Origin: Amia ocellicauda
Lineage: Eukaryota; Chordata; Actinopteri; Amiiformes; Amiidae
Direction: 5' to 3'
NCBI RefSeq assembly: GCF_036373705.1
Contig: NC_089863.1
Span: 25,441,227-25,505,226, forward strand
Length of the DNA: 64,000 nt
Each line of letters opens with the position of its first letter. The first letter of the stretch is position 1. The notes under the pieces are model-generated. The model made no database searches and had not been told where the DNA came from. It saw nothing but the letters and a program-made list of their open reading frames with translations. Shown piece after piece: positions 36,633 to 53,983 of the stretch. The position numbers and the translations under genes were made by a program.

Positions 36633-36842
36633 CTAATTTGACACTTCTTGCTGCTCACTATCTTGTGAGCTTGTATCTCCCATGTAGTTGTTCGTGTCTT
36701 CAGTCCCTGTTTTCGTCACTTTCAACAGATGTTGTCTGTTTCCATATTGCATTATAACTTCAAAAGATCTGGGTGCTGTTTCTTTGATGACCTTAGCAAG
36801 AAGCCCCCACTGTCCATCATATCTCACATGTACCAAGTCCAA
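36633..36842 (-). mobile_element. Gypsy integrase C-terminal fragment
   Basis: Minus strand reads DLVHVRYDGQWGLLAKVIKE then TAPRSFEVIMQYGNRQHLLK, resembling the gypsy tail 'G--V-----W--A-V------RSY-V-----G-(YRR)NR-HL'. No other domain is adjacent; a Tc1 fragment abuts upstream. Confidence 0.55.
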
Positions 36843-36844
36843 GC

Positions 36845-37250
36845 TTCAATGCTCTTGGCACAGATTGGAGCGATAGACACCATTCTTTCAAAAGATATTC
36901 CCTCATTTGGGGTTTTGATGATGGTGGTGGAGAGTGTTGTCAAAATCTCCCACAGGTGTTCAATTGGGTTGAGATCTAGTGACTGCGAAGGCCATAGCAT
37001 ATGATTCACATCATTTTCATACTCATCACACCATTCAGTGACCCACGTGCCCTGTGGATGTGCATTGTCATCCTGGAAGAGACCACTCCCATCAGGACAG
37101 AAATGTTTCACATCCACCCTACCGCCCAATCACCCACTTGTCGAGAACACGAGCCAGTTGACCATCTTTGTGTCTGAAGCTCCTGCCATTCGTGCCCCAA
37201 TAATGTCCCCCCTCTTTAAAAGTCATTTAGATCCTTTCCTCTTGCCATCT
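36845..37250 (-). mobile_element. Tc1/mariner transposase C-terminal fragment
   Basis: Minus strand reads FQDDNAHPQGTWVTEWCDEY, then SLDLNPIEHLWEIL, the Tc1 block holding the second catalytic Asp (DDNA) and the NPIEHLW motif. Broken on both sides. Confidence 0.85.
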
Positions 37251-37724
37251 TGATCCAAAATTGAGGTCAGCTGGGCCTGCTCAGCATTTGTATACATGCC
37301 ACAGAACATGACAGGATGATAACTGCTTAATTGTATCATGCAGTACACCTGTTTGGAGGCATCTGCATTCGTTATGTTCCTCCACTCATTTATTTACGTT
37401 TTCCTTTAGTTTGTCACCCATCTGTATATATCAGTACAATGCCTAATAATGATATGCATTCTATTTTGTGACAGGTTGTGACATTGAATAAATACTGGCA
37501 TTAATAATCATGCATATTGCATTTCCATTGTGTTTTTGTTGTTCCAATGCACACTTTCAATATTCATTATGATCGTTAACACTAACAGTAGGTTATAGGC
37601 TACAGTATAGATTCACTGTAAAACATGATCAGGTGTCTTTGTTGATAGGATTACAGAAAAAAAAATCTCTATTCCGGCAAACATGCAGAAACTAAACTCG
37701 GGAAGGGAGATTAGGTTATAGGCC

Positions 37725-37732
<8 letters not shown>

Positions 37733-37779
<47 letters not shown>
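37733..37779. repeat. (TG)n microsatellite
   Basis: About 23 TG units next to the Tc1 terminus. Confidence 0.9.
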
Positions 37780-37783
<4 letters not shown>

Positions 37784-37789
37784 ATGCAT

Positions 37790-38632
37790 ATACACCGATC
37801 AGCCATAACATTATGACCACTGACAGGTGAAGTGAATAACACTGATAATCTCGTTATCATGTCAGTGGGTGGGATATATTAGTCAGCAAGTGAACATTTT
37901 GTCCTCAAAGTTGATGTGTTAGAAGCTGGAAAAATGGGCAAGCGTAAGGATCTGAGCGACTTTGACACGGGCCAAACTGTGATGGCTACACGACTGGGTC
38001 AGAGCATCAACAAAACTGCAGCTCTTGTGGGGTGTTCCCGGTCTGCAGTGGTCAGTACCTATCAAAAGTGGTCCAAGGAAGGAAAAGCACTGAACATGGG
38101 CGGCCAAAACTCACTGATGCTCGTGGGGAGCGAAGGCTGGCCTGTGTGGTCCGATCCAACAGACGAGCTACTGTAGCTCAAATTGCTGAAAAAGTTCATG
38201 CTGGTTCTGATAGAAAGGTGTCAGAACACACAGTGCATCGCAGTTTGTTGCGTATGGGGCTGCGTAGCGCAGACCAGTCAGGCTGCCCATGCTGACCCCT
38301 GTCCACTGCCGAAAGCACCTACAATGGGCACGTGAGCATCAGAACTGGACCACGGAGCAATGGAAGAAGGTGGCCTGGTCTGATGAATCACGAGTTCAAG
38401 GTGTTGACTTGGCCTCCAAATTCCCCAGATCTCAATCCAATCGAGCATCTGTGGGATGTGCTGGACAAACAAGTCCGATCCATGGAGGCCCCACCTCGCA
38501 ACTTACAGGACTTAAAGGATCTGCTGCTAACGTCTTGGTGCCAGATACCACAGCACACCTTCAGAGGTCTAGTGGAGTCCATGCCTCGACGGGTCAGGGC
38601 ATTTACATTTGAATTAAGTCCTCTATAACCTT
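37790..38632 (+). mobile_element. Tc1-like transposon, internally deleted and 3' truncated
   Basis: The left terminus reads 'tatacaccgatcagccataa'. The transposase starts at 37,934 ([20 protein letters not shown]) with a paired-like helix-turn-helix region. It shifts frame near 38,090 ([20 protein letters not shown]). At about 38,400 it jumps from WSDESR straight to TWPPNSPDLNPIEHLWDVLD, removing the central catalytic part between the second aspartate and the NPIEHLW block (several hundred bases by comparison with full-length elements). It ends PRRVRAF near 38,610. No right inverted repeat was found. Confidence 0.88.
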
Positions 38633-38639
38633 AATTTTT

Positions 38640-41600
38640 TCCTTGAGCTCCACACAGGTCCCAAGCTGCATATATATGGTTCAGGGTGGGATACATGCTT
38701 ATCTCTAGCATTTTAAAGTGGGACACATGAATAAGCACAACAATGTTGCATTTTGGTCTCCCCTAGTGGGACCTCAGTTATATGGACATGGTTAGGGTTA
38801 AAATGTAACAGCACTGCGACAATTATAAACACACTGACCATAGTATTATTGATAATGCACTTACAATAAAATGAATACAATAGTGTAACAGTACAGCGGT
38901 AGTATGTTTGAAGCACTTAACCCCCACAGCAATCTAACTAATATATTGTTAAAATACAAAAAAAAAAAACAGAAATCATTGCAATAAATTACTACAAAGC
39001 TTACAGAAAAAACGTCATATTTTACATCGTCATATTTATTTTTTAACTTTGATAAAGATACTCGGCTTGGATGAGATCAAGTTTTCCATTTTATTAAGTC
39101 TAATGACTGTAATACCATACCAGAAGCTGTTATCTGGATAGATTTTGTTCTATAAATTACGTCATCCTTTCGAAACCCCTGAAACCTCACTGGGATCCGT
39201 GGTAACTAAATATCACTTTTTCCGAGCCACTCCCTTGGAGTTTCAAGGCTCCAAGGCACCCTATTTTAAAACCCAGCGTGTTTGTTTTATTTGAAAGGAA
39301 GAAAGAAAGAAAAAAAGAGGTAACATGAGACATTTCCTCATGAGAGAAACTAGACTGTAATCCATACATTGTGATGCCCAACGGGGAGTTAGCAGGAACG
39401 GCAGGTAAATTTATAAGGACTGCTGCAGCTTCAGCCATGTAGCGTACCAGGGGCTCGTAAGTGCAGGTGGCACACACACGTCCACTGATTGTAGAGTGCA
39501 GGAGCAGAAACCGATATCTTGTCTTGTGAAATCTTTTTAATTGTTACAAATACATACCATACAAGAACAGGTTTCACAGGCCAATGCCAGACAGCTCTGG
39601 AAAAAATTAAGAGACCACTTAACATTGATTTCTGAACTTGGAGTGGTCACTTAATTTTTTTCCAGAGCTGTATATAACATTAGGGTAGGGCTGTTAACGA
39701 CAGTCTTTGAAGTTCCTGATTACTGAACAATTGAAAATATACTCTACTAGGAAACAATAAGAGACAATTCCAGTGCCCTATGGTCAGAAAGCAACAGATA
39801 AGGTCAGAAGTACATACCTATCCAGAGCAAGACATGATAAAATAAGATGGTGCGCGTAATAATGGCCAATACTCACAAAGTTAAGGTTAAAGTCAAATAT
39901 CTTCCTTAGATGGAGAAAAATAAGACTTTTTCTAAAATAAAACAATTCATATGACTATGAATTCCTTCAATACTTACTGTATTACACTTCAAAGAGGCTA
40001 AATTCACATTGAAATTCCCATGTCATCAGCAAGGCAATCCTTCTCCTGGATGCTTCATCTAAGGTTTCTCCGCTTCTCCTCCAAGCATACAGACCCACAC
40101 TCACTCACACACAATTATCACCAAAGTGTTTTTCCAAGTTAAATAAAATTTCAGCAGCATAAATAATGTTTTGTCCCTCCAAAAAAGGATAGATAAAAGG
40201 TCTACAAAAAATAATTGTTCTTTATACTTTTTCAAATGGAAATACCATGACACCATGCAAGTAAGTAAGACTGTGTATATTAAAGTAATGAAAAGGCGAA
40301 AAATTTGCTTTTTGACTATGAACACATTGCTTTCAGTTTGTATGGTTAAATCTGATAAACTGAATAACTTCAAGCGTACACATGGAAGAATTCGGCCATG
40401 TTTCTTGCTATGCCACCTTTAGGAAAGACTGTTCTTGCTAACGTTCACCATTTTTAGAGTCTGATTCAGAGCTTGAATACCTCTGTGGCCTGAAAATTAA
40501 CCAAAGAGAAAAAAAAGTGCAATTAGCCAAACCTCTTAATATTTTATGGTTTTGACCAAGCCACACATATGGCTTAAAGGTTATAAGCTTCAGTTAGGAG
40601 GTAGCATAAAGTTAAATTTATAATATATGTGTTATAGGGTAAATATTATAACATTACCAGGTCAATAGAAAATTCAGAAGCAAAGTTGTAATGACATCAA
40701 CAAGCAAAGAATTGGGAAGTCTTAGAGCAAAATCTTCTTTCTTTTAAAAGGCTATGCCACCTTTATTTCAGCGGGTAGGTCCGGTTTAAAAGACCCCCAC
40801 AAACTCAGGAATGTAAAAGCGCAAAGAAAACAACAGAACAGGGGCTTGAATAACCAACTGACTGAGGTGGTGCTCCATGCACTAGTAGATACAAAATTGG
40901 GGTCAGGTAGAAGCCTGTAGCCCACATTGCACAGATCACAATCATTGTATTTCCCATGCCACAGGTTGCTGCCCGGGGAAGCTACCATTTTGCCAGGTTT
41001 ATGAACTTTCGTAGTTTCGTAGTAAGCTTCAAGTTTCAACTATGAACAGGAGAGAAGTTACGTGTTTCCAGTTCTCCTTTATGAAATAAGCTGTTGCATT
41101 TTTGGCATGTTGAATGGGTAAGGTTTTCTCCTTGTGGCTCTCTAATCCTTACACTTATGCTAATGCATCTTGATGATGGGAAGAGAAGCCAGTCGTTGCC
41201 TACCATTGTCTCCATTAAAGGGATGTTTCACTCTAGTTGTTCCAGCTACATCAATTTCCAAACATCTGAAGTAGTTGAGCCATACAAACGTTTTTACTGT
41301 GTATCGCATGTGGTCAACTGTCTCTGTGAGGTCTGAAAGTACCAGCAGGGATGACAAAAGTCTTGCTGACTCATATGCATGGGACCCCCTCCTCAAAGGC
41401 CTTTAATGCAGCAATCAGCTGCTCACTTCTAGAAATTCCCCTCTCTTTTGTATTTTTGGGGCGTGGGCTCTTCATCTCAACTTGTCACATTGCATCAATA
41501 CATAGATCAGTTTCAGTTCTATTGTTATCACCTTTTCCATATTCGTTCTTCACCACCTGCATCATTCTGGTCATCTGGTGGTATCTCTGCCTTTAGCAAT

Positions 41601-42400
41601 TTGTGTCTGAGCCCTGCAAAGTTTGCTATTAAAAAGAAAACACTGTATTTTTGACTACATATTTCAATATATACAAACAATTGTATAAGGATGACAAACA
41701 AAAATGTAATATGCCAAACATCAGCTAAAATCATACGATGATAAGGGATAAAATAGTCTTCCTCAGTGCTCAGTCTACCTCTATTGTGCTTGTGAACAAA
41801 AGAAGAAAAAATTTTGTGGGATTTTCCATTTTTAAAAAGGTACACCCCATCATGTGATAACAAGACACACACTTAAAAAGACAGCAGACTCCTTCCCATC
41901 CTCTCTCATTCTTGCTGAAGTCACTGAGGAGGAATTCTGAAACTTCGACGTCAGAGAGGTAGGTTATCAGTTTCTGCTTGTGTTATATGCCTTAAATCTG
42001 TATATCTAGTTATTATCTCTCCCTCTTTCTCATTTTCTTTTTTTTGCTTGTTTTTTTCATTTCAATAACCTATTTTACACATCTACATTCATTTTCATGT
42101 TTGTGGGTGTCAATGTGATTTATCGATTAATGTCGCTTTATGAATTAACTTTGAAAGTAATGCATACTTTGCTCTGTGTATTTATAATTATTATAGTGGA
42201 CAGGAAATACAATTAGTTTCCTCCATAAGGAGTGAGTAATGTGGCAAAGATAATGTAGGGCCTAATAACTATTATGTATTATGATTCTTGTAAAGCGTGC
42301 AAATCAATAATTATGACAAAGTTTCTGTCACATTTAAATGCAACCACCAAGAATGTCAGAATCCATAAATTTGCCATTATTAAAAAATGTGCATAAGTCT
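38640..42400. other. No gene seen
   Basis: Mostly AT-rich non-coding sequence. The only recognised element is a 79-bp Tc1-derived hairpin at 39,592-39,670. A minus-strand stretch at 41,600-41,100 has protein-like frames interrupted by stops that I could not assign. A splice-donor-like 'gagag|gtaggt' near 41,958 could end a non-coding first exon of ctss, unproven. Confidence 0.4.
39592..39670. mobile_element. 79-bp hairpin derivative of a Tc1-like element
   Basis: The left arm CAGCTCTGGAAAAAATTAAG then AGACCACTT is mirrored by the right arm AGTGGTCACTTAATTTTTTTCCAGAGCTG, around a ~21-bp loop. The arms equal the termini of the Tc1-like family seen at 8340-8490, so nearly all of the interior has been lost. 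Confidence 0.75.
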
Positions 42401-42445
42401 GTTATTTAGATTTTTTTAAACATTTATTTTAATTTATTTTCTGTA

Positions 42446-42900
42446 AGGAATCTTGGAGTAATTTTTGACTCCACATTATCATTTGAAGCTCACATTACAA
42501 ATGTTTCAATAGTATCGTTTTTCCATCCTTTCCAATATAGCAGATTACGGGTTTGTCTTGCTTTCGCAGACACTGAAAATGTAGTGTAAGTTTGTATTTC
42601 ATCCAGACTTGACTACTGCAATGCTTTGCTGTGTGTAATGTCTGCTAGACTTCTAAAGAAACTCCACTATGTACAGAATTGTGCAGCGCGGATGCTTACT
42701 CACACACATCACTCCTGTAGTGTATACCTTTTACTGGCTGCCAGTAACATAACATTAATTTTAATTCATTTTAAGATCTTACTGACAGCAGTGAAAGAGA
42801 CCCCAAGGAAGAGCCATAATTTAGTGACTGAGCATCCGTTTCTTTTGCGCAACCATCTTTTCGACCTAAATTCAGAGGGTCGCAGGATCACCATATAAAG
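42446..42900 (+). mobile_element. L2-like LINE ORF2 C-terminal fragment
   Basis: Plus strand reads NLGVIFDSTLSFEAHI, then SSRLDYCNALL, LHYVQNCAARMLTHT and HFKILL, the standard tail of L2/CR1-type LINE ORF2. A frame change near 42,590 and an internal stop show decay. A-rich sequence follows near 42,930. Confidence 0.75.
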
Positions 42901-43459
42901 CTCCGCATTATCAACAATAAGTTACAAATTCACATCAAAAACAAAACAAACAAACAAAACAAAAAACCTGGTCTGACTTGTTGCCCATAAAGGAACGTGA
43001 TTGTTTTTCTTTCCTCTAGACAAAATGTACACAGACAAAACAAAGCAACAAACAAAACATTGTCAGATATAAATTGAAAAAAACTCAACCATAAGGTTTA
43101 AGGGTGTAACAGAAAACCCGCAACATGAAAACATTTAAAAGCCCCAGTCTGAACCTTCCCAGCATTGTCTGTTTTCCTTCTCATTTTGTTTGTGTATTTT
43201 CAAACAAATCCCGAGCACAGTGACCCAAATCTGGCTGGCTCCAGATTTCAGCGTACTTATCCACAAAGGATGTGTACTGGTTGTGCCCCAGCAAATCATA
43301 TTATATGGAGTTCGGGTGAAAGAGAAAATGCATAAAAGAAAATGGATTTGAAAATAATACAGTAGACTTTTAAACCCTCTTAAATAAATCCCAAGCCAGT
43401 AAAGCAGGTCTTGAGTTTTTCGTATCTCCTCTCTGTCTGCAGTCAGAGTCTACACAATA

Positions 43460-47168
<3,709 letters not shown>

Positions 47169-47449
47169 TGACCACACGGGACTGGAGACTTCCCACAATT
47201 GAATGAACACTGCATGGCACTAATCAATTACTTGAACCTCCAAGATTACCTTAATCTTTGTTTTCCTCTCTGAGTGTGATTTTGATCATGTGACCTCTTC
47301 TGGCTCAAATCACATGTACTGTAGCATTAGGTTTTTAAATATGCCAAGTGTACATGCATGCAAACATACATACAAACCCCAAAGTATGTATCTTTTACCC
47401 TATATGATTTTATATCACCTCTATATGTGTTGTAACAGACAGCACACAA

Positions 47450-47455
47450 AATAAA
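47450..47455 (+). terminator. Probable ctss polyadenylation signal
   Basis: A canonical AATAAA lies 282 bases past the ctss stop codon, the first good signal in the 3' flank. Confidence 0.6.
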
Positions 47456-47522
47456 ACCTGGCCTACCGATTGTAAAGGTAGCCTTATTATTAAATCTGAC
47501 AGTCTGGAGAAATTACAGATTC

Positions 47523-47524
<2 letters not shown>

Positions 47525-47576
<52 letters not shown>
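47525..47576. repeat. (TA)n microsatellite
   Basis: About 26 TA units between ctss and the ONECUT gene. Confidence 0.9.
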
Positions 47577-47578
<2 letters not shown>

Positions 47579-50500
47579 CTCAGCTCAATATATTTATATT
47601 ATGGGGTATTTAAATTATACAAAACTTAGTGTATGAAATATGGGTTTGGTTTGGGTTATGTAAAAAAAAAAATATTACCAAAACACAGCATTGAATTGCA
47701 TTTCCTATGACGGGTTTATGCACACCTAGAATACCTACCTAAATATGCACTAGCGTGTTTTTACATTTTGGTTCAGTTTTAGTCTTTCGGCGTATGAGAT
47801 TGCAGTGTACAGTGCCATCTGTTGTTCAAATAGTGCTCTGCAAGGATGCAAGTATGGAAAGCGTATTTGACACTGAAAGTAAAAAAAACTTTGAAAATTA
47901 CCATTCTATTAAGAAGCTACACATATTTATTCAGTATGCTCCCATTGTGTTAAAGTGTACACTGTAAATATGGGGGAAGTGTATTGAAATAGCAGAACAT
48001 AGACGAAATACCAATACGAATATAGACCGAATACCAAAACTCAAAGACATACTTGTATCCTCTATCTGCTATTCCACACTATGTGTCAATTATCAATGAA
48101 TGTATATGGAGTTGACCCTTTTCCTTTAAAATGTGTGTGTGTGTATATGTCTATATATGTACACACAGTCTTCTTACTTAACCTGATTTAAATGTAGATG
48201 TTTGTGATCGTACAAGTTTGCTGAACTATGCAGAATTTTGCCTAACCTGATTTAAAAGGCACAACAGATGTGAATTGTTTTCCCAACACTGAGAACTTTG
48301 AAATTCATTTTCAATATTAAGTTATTCCAACTCTAAAACAGCCCATAGCTTACATTTATGTCATCTATATTAGCTTCCCAGATGTTACCGAATGAAGTGA
48401 AGGCAAGAGGGAGGATAATGTCCTGAATCCAGATCTGGAGGATTTACAAGAGGTAGGAAAGGTTTTGGGAGACAGCAGATGAGAGATCACACAAAGGCAC
48501 CATTCAACAAGAAACCCAACACAAGAAGCCTTCTGATACCGTCAATAAACAAAACAAAGACCCCAGGTTTCATGTTATGTCACCAAATTACAGATCATTT
48601 TAATAGTTTTAGTGCAACATCACGACAAACAATTTCACATCATGAGGTATTTGAAGAAATTTAGTTGTTTCTTTCTTTCTTACAATTTTTTTAGTACAAA
48701 ATGTCCCACAACGTTTAAAGTTTAAAGAGTTACCATTATTATTATTATTTTATTATTCTTATTATTAGCCTTTGGTTATTTAGCCACATTCATTAAAAGT
48801 TCAAACGAGTCCAACACAGATAGAAAATAACAGGAGAGAGGAGAGAATTGATGACAGAGGTGAAAGGACTTCTGGGGCATTTTTACCATTGTACTGGATT
48901 TAGAAAACCCAAGAATGGTGTCGAAGGATAGAAAAGAAACACCAACACCTGGAAATCCAGACACTGTTTGTGACACACAGACAGACAGATCAAATTATTT
49001 TGCTTTACAACCCTAGATACAAAGATACAACTAAACAAATAAAGAAAACACTCAATACAAGGGAAGAATCATTTCCACTCCTGTATTCTCCAGTCTCTTA
49101 TTTGCCCAGAATTTGGCTTTCCGTTCTGCTCTTCACTTCAGCAGTTTTCCACATTGCTATTCACCACTTTATGGGAATGACACCTCCAAAATCCCATGAT
49201 GCATCCTGCCTCATTAAACTCTTTACATTGCATTCAGGGCATGTTTGTGTCTCCTCTCTCTTTCCAGTTCAGTTCAGTGGAAACAGTGCTTCATTATTTG
49301 AGAAGAAAAAATACAGAATAAAAAAAACACACGCACAGCAGGTTTTTCTTGTCTGATCCCTGTTTTGGAGGGAATCTTTTTGTGTAATGGGGTGGTGGAA
49401 TCTGTACATCAAAATCCAATCAAATCATATTAATTACAAAACATGAACACTATTTGTCTCAAAGTTGGAAAAATGTCTAACTTCTCACTTTCCCCTCTGT
49501 ATTTTCTGTCTTTCCTTCTCCAGCCCCAGTATTCAAGGGGAAATCAACTTATAAACAAGAATTTGCATGTCTTTCTTTTTCTAGGATTGTCATTTTATTC
49601 CTGCTTTTTAGTTTAAATCATTCAAAAGTAGCAAAACTAAGATCTGGTCAACAGGTTGAACTGAAATCTAAGACTGATTTCCCCAACACACAGTTATGTG
49701 ACCTTGGGTAAGATTGGATTTTTTTTTGCGGGTTTCATCTTTTTTGGAAATGAAGCAGGAGTTTTGTCTGCATGTGCGTCTTTAAACAAAAAAGAAAAAA
49801 GCATGATTTGGTTTTTGATCTTTGGTTTAGCAAAGTGTGGCCTGTGAGATGTCACACGTTTGAGGTAGACAGATATGTTTCATTGTAACGCTTGGCCTGA
49901 ACAGGATTTTTTTTATCTTTTCTTTTTTTTGTACAAAACAAAACCAGCTAGGAGCTTTCAGACTTTCTTTTCCATCTTGGGAAAGGGAAAACCACTCGAC
50001 TAATGAAATGGGCAAATTATCTCGATTAGTCCAATACACAAAGAACAAAAACAAAAAATACACTGTAATGAATATATAATTACAGCTTGTTTCAGTGTAC
50101 AATCCCGTTTAAATATTCTGAAATACAACATCAGCCCGAGAAACCAATAAATGTGCTTATTATCTGGTTTATGTACTGTTTTGTTATCATTATCTTTATT
50201 ATTGTTATGATTATTATCATAATCAGCTTGTCCAACATAAATTATGGACAGTAAGAAATCCTGCTTAACGGAGCCAAGCCGAGTCAATGGAAAAAAGTCC
50301 AGTCATCTCATTTGGGAGACTGGCGGAGGAATTTGCTTAAACTTGGCCAAAGCTTCATATTAAGAGATGCATGTATGGATGCCTGGCAGGGGAGATAGTT
50401 TGGTAGTAATTGACCTGAGGCCACTGAGCCATTTTCTCAGTTCCCATGTCCAGATCTACAATAGCAGCAAACATGCAAGCCCCCCATTAAGTCTCTTACA

Positions 50501-50882
50501 TCTGGGATTCGGTGTTACTGTTATACCTTTGAACACCAGATTCTAAGTTCAGGGCTTTACTTTCTCCACTCCCTGGTTTGAGCATCGCCTAGCAATTCAC
50601 TGTCCTGTTACAACTGCCTCTCCGTCACATTTAAAATCCCCCTACCCCCGCCTTTCCATTAGGTCTCTGATCTTGGATACAGAATGGACCCCGACCCCGA
50701 CCCCACTCTCTCTCGCTTCTCCCCCCCTCCTCCTATAGGTCTAGTCTTCACTGATGCCTCCAGACCAGAGATGTACACACAAAAAACTGGGTCTTTGAAG
50801 TCTACAAAGGTCGATGGGTTCTTTCATGACTTTTCCTTTCAAGTGCGTAATGTGGAGAGGAGGTGGGGGGGGGGGTGGTCTG

Positions 50883-50884
<2 letters not shown>

Positions 50885-50942
<58 letters not shown>
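50885..50942. repeat. (AC)n microsatellite
   Basis: About 28 AC units, directly visible. Confidence 0.92.
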
Positions 50943-50945
<3 letters not shown>

Positions 50946-51367
50946 GCTCTGGTGGGTAAAAGCTAGGGGCTTGTCCAGAGTGAATGGAGAGCACATTGTA
51001 TTTGCTCGGGTTGACAAAACAGATGCAACACAGCGATTATAATGCCTAAATCCCATCCCTCTCTTCTTAAACAATCCCCCGAAAGCAACCTGGCCTTGAG
51101 GAAGGACTGGGATGCCCAATTTAAACAGATGACAATCCTCTGAATGCTAGGCAAAAGGCTCGATCACCTCTAAACACACTATGACAAAAGAAACGCATGT
51201 AGGAGCAGAGACTGTTAAAGGCATTCTGCAAATCTGCTGGGAGAAAAATCAACAATTGAAAAAAATATATATATTGGTTTGACCAATATGAGGGAGCCCC
51301 ATCAGGTCCTTATGATTGTTCTCCAAACGGTGACTTCAGATCCCAGTATCAACTCAACCAGCTACTG

Positions 51368-51369
<2 letters not shown>

Positions 51370-51420
<51 letters not shown>
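51370..51420. repeat. (TA)n microsatellite
   Basis: About 25 AT units, directly visible. Confidence 0.92.
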
Positions 51421-51423
<3 letters not shown>

Positions 51424-53983
51424 TCATGCTATCGGGAAAATAGATGACCTGAGATGACAAATCAAAATGGAAATCCCACCGCCGAGGTCCAAGAAGTAGA
51501 TCACAGATGAGGGAACTGAGAAAATGTTTCGGCGTACACTGAGTCACTGGCCAGGTTTAGCATAAGGAAATAAAAATATTCCCTTAGAACTGAGTTACCA
51601 GTTTAAAGATGTGATTCTGCTCCTGAGCAGCTTTCAGAGTGTGTGTAAGCATCCCATGTGTACAAGCATCTATTGGGATTTTACTGTAAAGGCAACTTAA
51701 ATTATTTCCATCCGCCAATTTCATCCAAGTTCAGTTGAGATTCCTGTATCTATTAATTGTGTAGATCTGTGCTGATCACCTGAACCCAGCTAGAAACCAG
51801 AACCCAGAACCCAGTTAGGCATTTGTACAGCTGAAGCATTTTAACTCCAGCTACTGTGCATTTCAGACCCGGATTGACACAAAGCATTCAATTGCACGTG
51901 AATTCTGGATCGGTTTTACAACTAGCCCGTACGCGAGTATCAAAACATTTAAACATCAAGGCTCCATAATGACACTATTAAAGAGGGTCTCAGCTCGAAG
52001 GCTTCTGCATTTACAGGTAAGGAAAAAAGACAAGAAGAAGAATATAAATAAAACCAAAATAAATCGCAATTACAAGGATTTACATTCAAAGGAAAATCAT
52101 CTAGCTTTGTCTTTGGTATACCGATGGGCATCTCAGTAAATAAAAACCCATCTTTAACTTCGTAACCCTCCACAAATATAACACACATACAAGTAAAGCA
52201 TGAATAATTAAATAAATACACAAATAAATACATAGATAAATAAATAAATAGACATATAAATAAGTAAATAAATAGATTAGCAATCCATTTTTGCACTTCA
52301 ATTCAGTTCCAAAGAGACAGATCCAAAAATCCCCCAGTCTCTGTTTCTCCCTGAAAGGAGGGAAGGTTTATGAGGACGGACACCGGGTGGAGATGCCAAT
52401 AAGCTGCGCGGTCCCAGGACCAGAACACGGAAATAAAAGGCCCGTGAGTCTACGACTGCCGATGCGCTTGACGGCAGTACAAAAGACACCCACAACACCG
52501 CCCTGCCTTGGCTCTTCAGGGGCCCATTGTTCAAGGAGCCCGGGATGTGATTTCATGTTCCTCCACATTAACAGACCAAGAGATAGAAAATAATTAAAAA
52601 AAAACAACACAGACATTATAATAACTTAGGATCACACCCGTGAAAACTGACCCCGTTGTTTCTCCGTCATTTTCTCAGGTCTGTGCTCCAAGCCAACTGG
52701 GAACATATGCTCTCCTTAGCCAAATTAAAGAAGAAATCTCAGTATTCAGCTCTTCTAGCCAGAACTGCAGCCTACCTTTAATAAGGTGCCTGCAGGTTTG
52801 AGTCGGCAGCCTCTGTTTCAGGTCAATAAGCCATTCAAGCTTGACAATGTCCGACAAGTGACCAGCTTTCATCTGTCTGGATGACAGGTGTCCTCTAACC
52901 TAATGTCTTTGTTTGATTTTAAAACCTTCAAATTCCAGGAGAAGATAAATGTCTTGTTTGAAGGTTAAACACAACTGGCTAAAGTGGCAAACTGCCGCCG
53001 TACCCACTAAGATCCTGAGTTCTGAGATATTGTCATGTTTTTTTTGTTTTCTGTTTTTTTATTTCCATATTTCTGGGGGATCCAAAGATTGGATTGAAGC
53101 AATATCGGAAGCCAATTGTGGGTCAGGTCTTTCTCGTGGTTTTCTGGTGGGATGTATTTGGAGGTATGCAGGCCACCTACATGCAACCTTAACATGTTTG
53201 TGGGCAATTGTCAGCCTGGGAGCCTCAGCATCTTGAAGCAGATTTTCCTTCCCACCGGGACCGACAGACTTGAGGATAGAGGGTGCAGGAGGGGGGAGGT
53301 ATGGGACTTCTCAAGAGAGGTGGTCGATGGGCCATTTTGGGTCTGAAGAGGCAAGTTAAAGGCAGCTCTCAAAAGTAGCCTCCCCACCTTTCCTTCAACC
53401 AACCTCCACCAGGACCAATCTGACCACAAGCACCTTGCACCTTGGCACAGAATCTTTTGAACCAGGACCATCTGATCTTTTTACTCTTGTCCCCCACCCT
53501 GCCTCCATGGGACAACATGAAGATGAGATCCTGGAAATGCATTGTCATTGTTTTTACACCCCTGCAATGCTCCAAATGTGACCACAACCCTCTAAGAGAA
53601 GATAACAACTGATCAACACTCAGCCAGATGATAGTTTCAACTTTGAATGTTGCACTCGTGAAGGCTGTCAAATCTGGGTGAAACAGGGTTCTTGGCCACA
53701 AAAGGAAGAGCACCACCCATTAAAAAAATGCAAACTCACACAAAATAAAACTCCTATGCTGATCCCTGTCTCCCTCAAGGGCTCCTCTATCCAACCCACC
53801 CAACCCCCAACCAAATAAAACCCGTTGTAGATGAGTACGAGAGAGGGAGTGAACTTCAGCATGAGCCAACTCTGCCTGGAGGACTTTGGGGCGGAGGGGG
53901 CTGGTCTGAAGCCCTCATCCATGGCCGCCATCACAACCAACCAACCACCCACACTCCCTCCTCCTCCCCCCCACACCCTCCCC

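Larger units (their letters stand above)
47600..53983 (-). other. Intergenic region and likely long 3' UTR of the ONECUT gene
   Basis: No coding region recognised on either strand. ONECUT genes are known for very long 3' UTRs, and this region has few recognisable transposons, so a part next to 53,983 is probably transcribed 3' UTR; its end cannot be fixed from sequence. It contains (AC)n at 50,885-50,942, (TA)n at 51,370-51,420 and an AAAT-rich tract at 52,203-52,275. Confidence 0.4.

Noticed and set aside
41880-41960. Possible non-coding first exon of ctss ending at 'gagag|gtaggt'
   Set aside because: Only the donor fits; no promoter element or transcript evidence, so not listed as a separate feature.
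50741-50938. Repetitive Cys-Val reading frame
   Set aside because: It is the (AC)n microsatellite read as codons.
52290-52600. Plus and minus open frames of 80-100 codons
   Set aside because: No motif and no splice or start context; region lies in the likely ONECUT 3' UTR.
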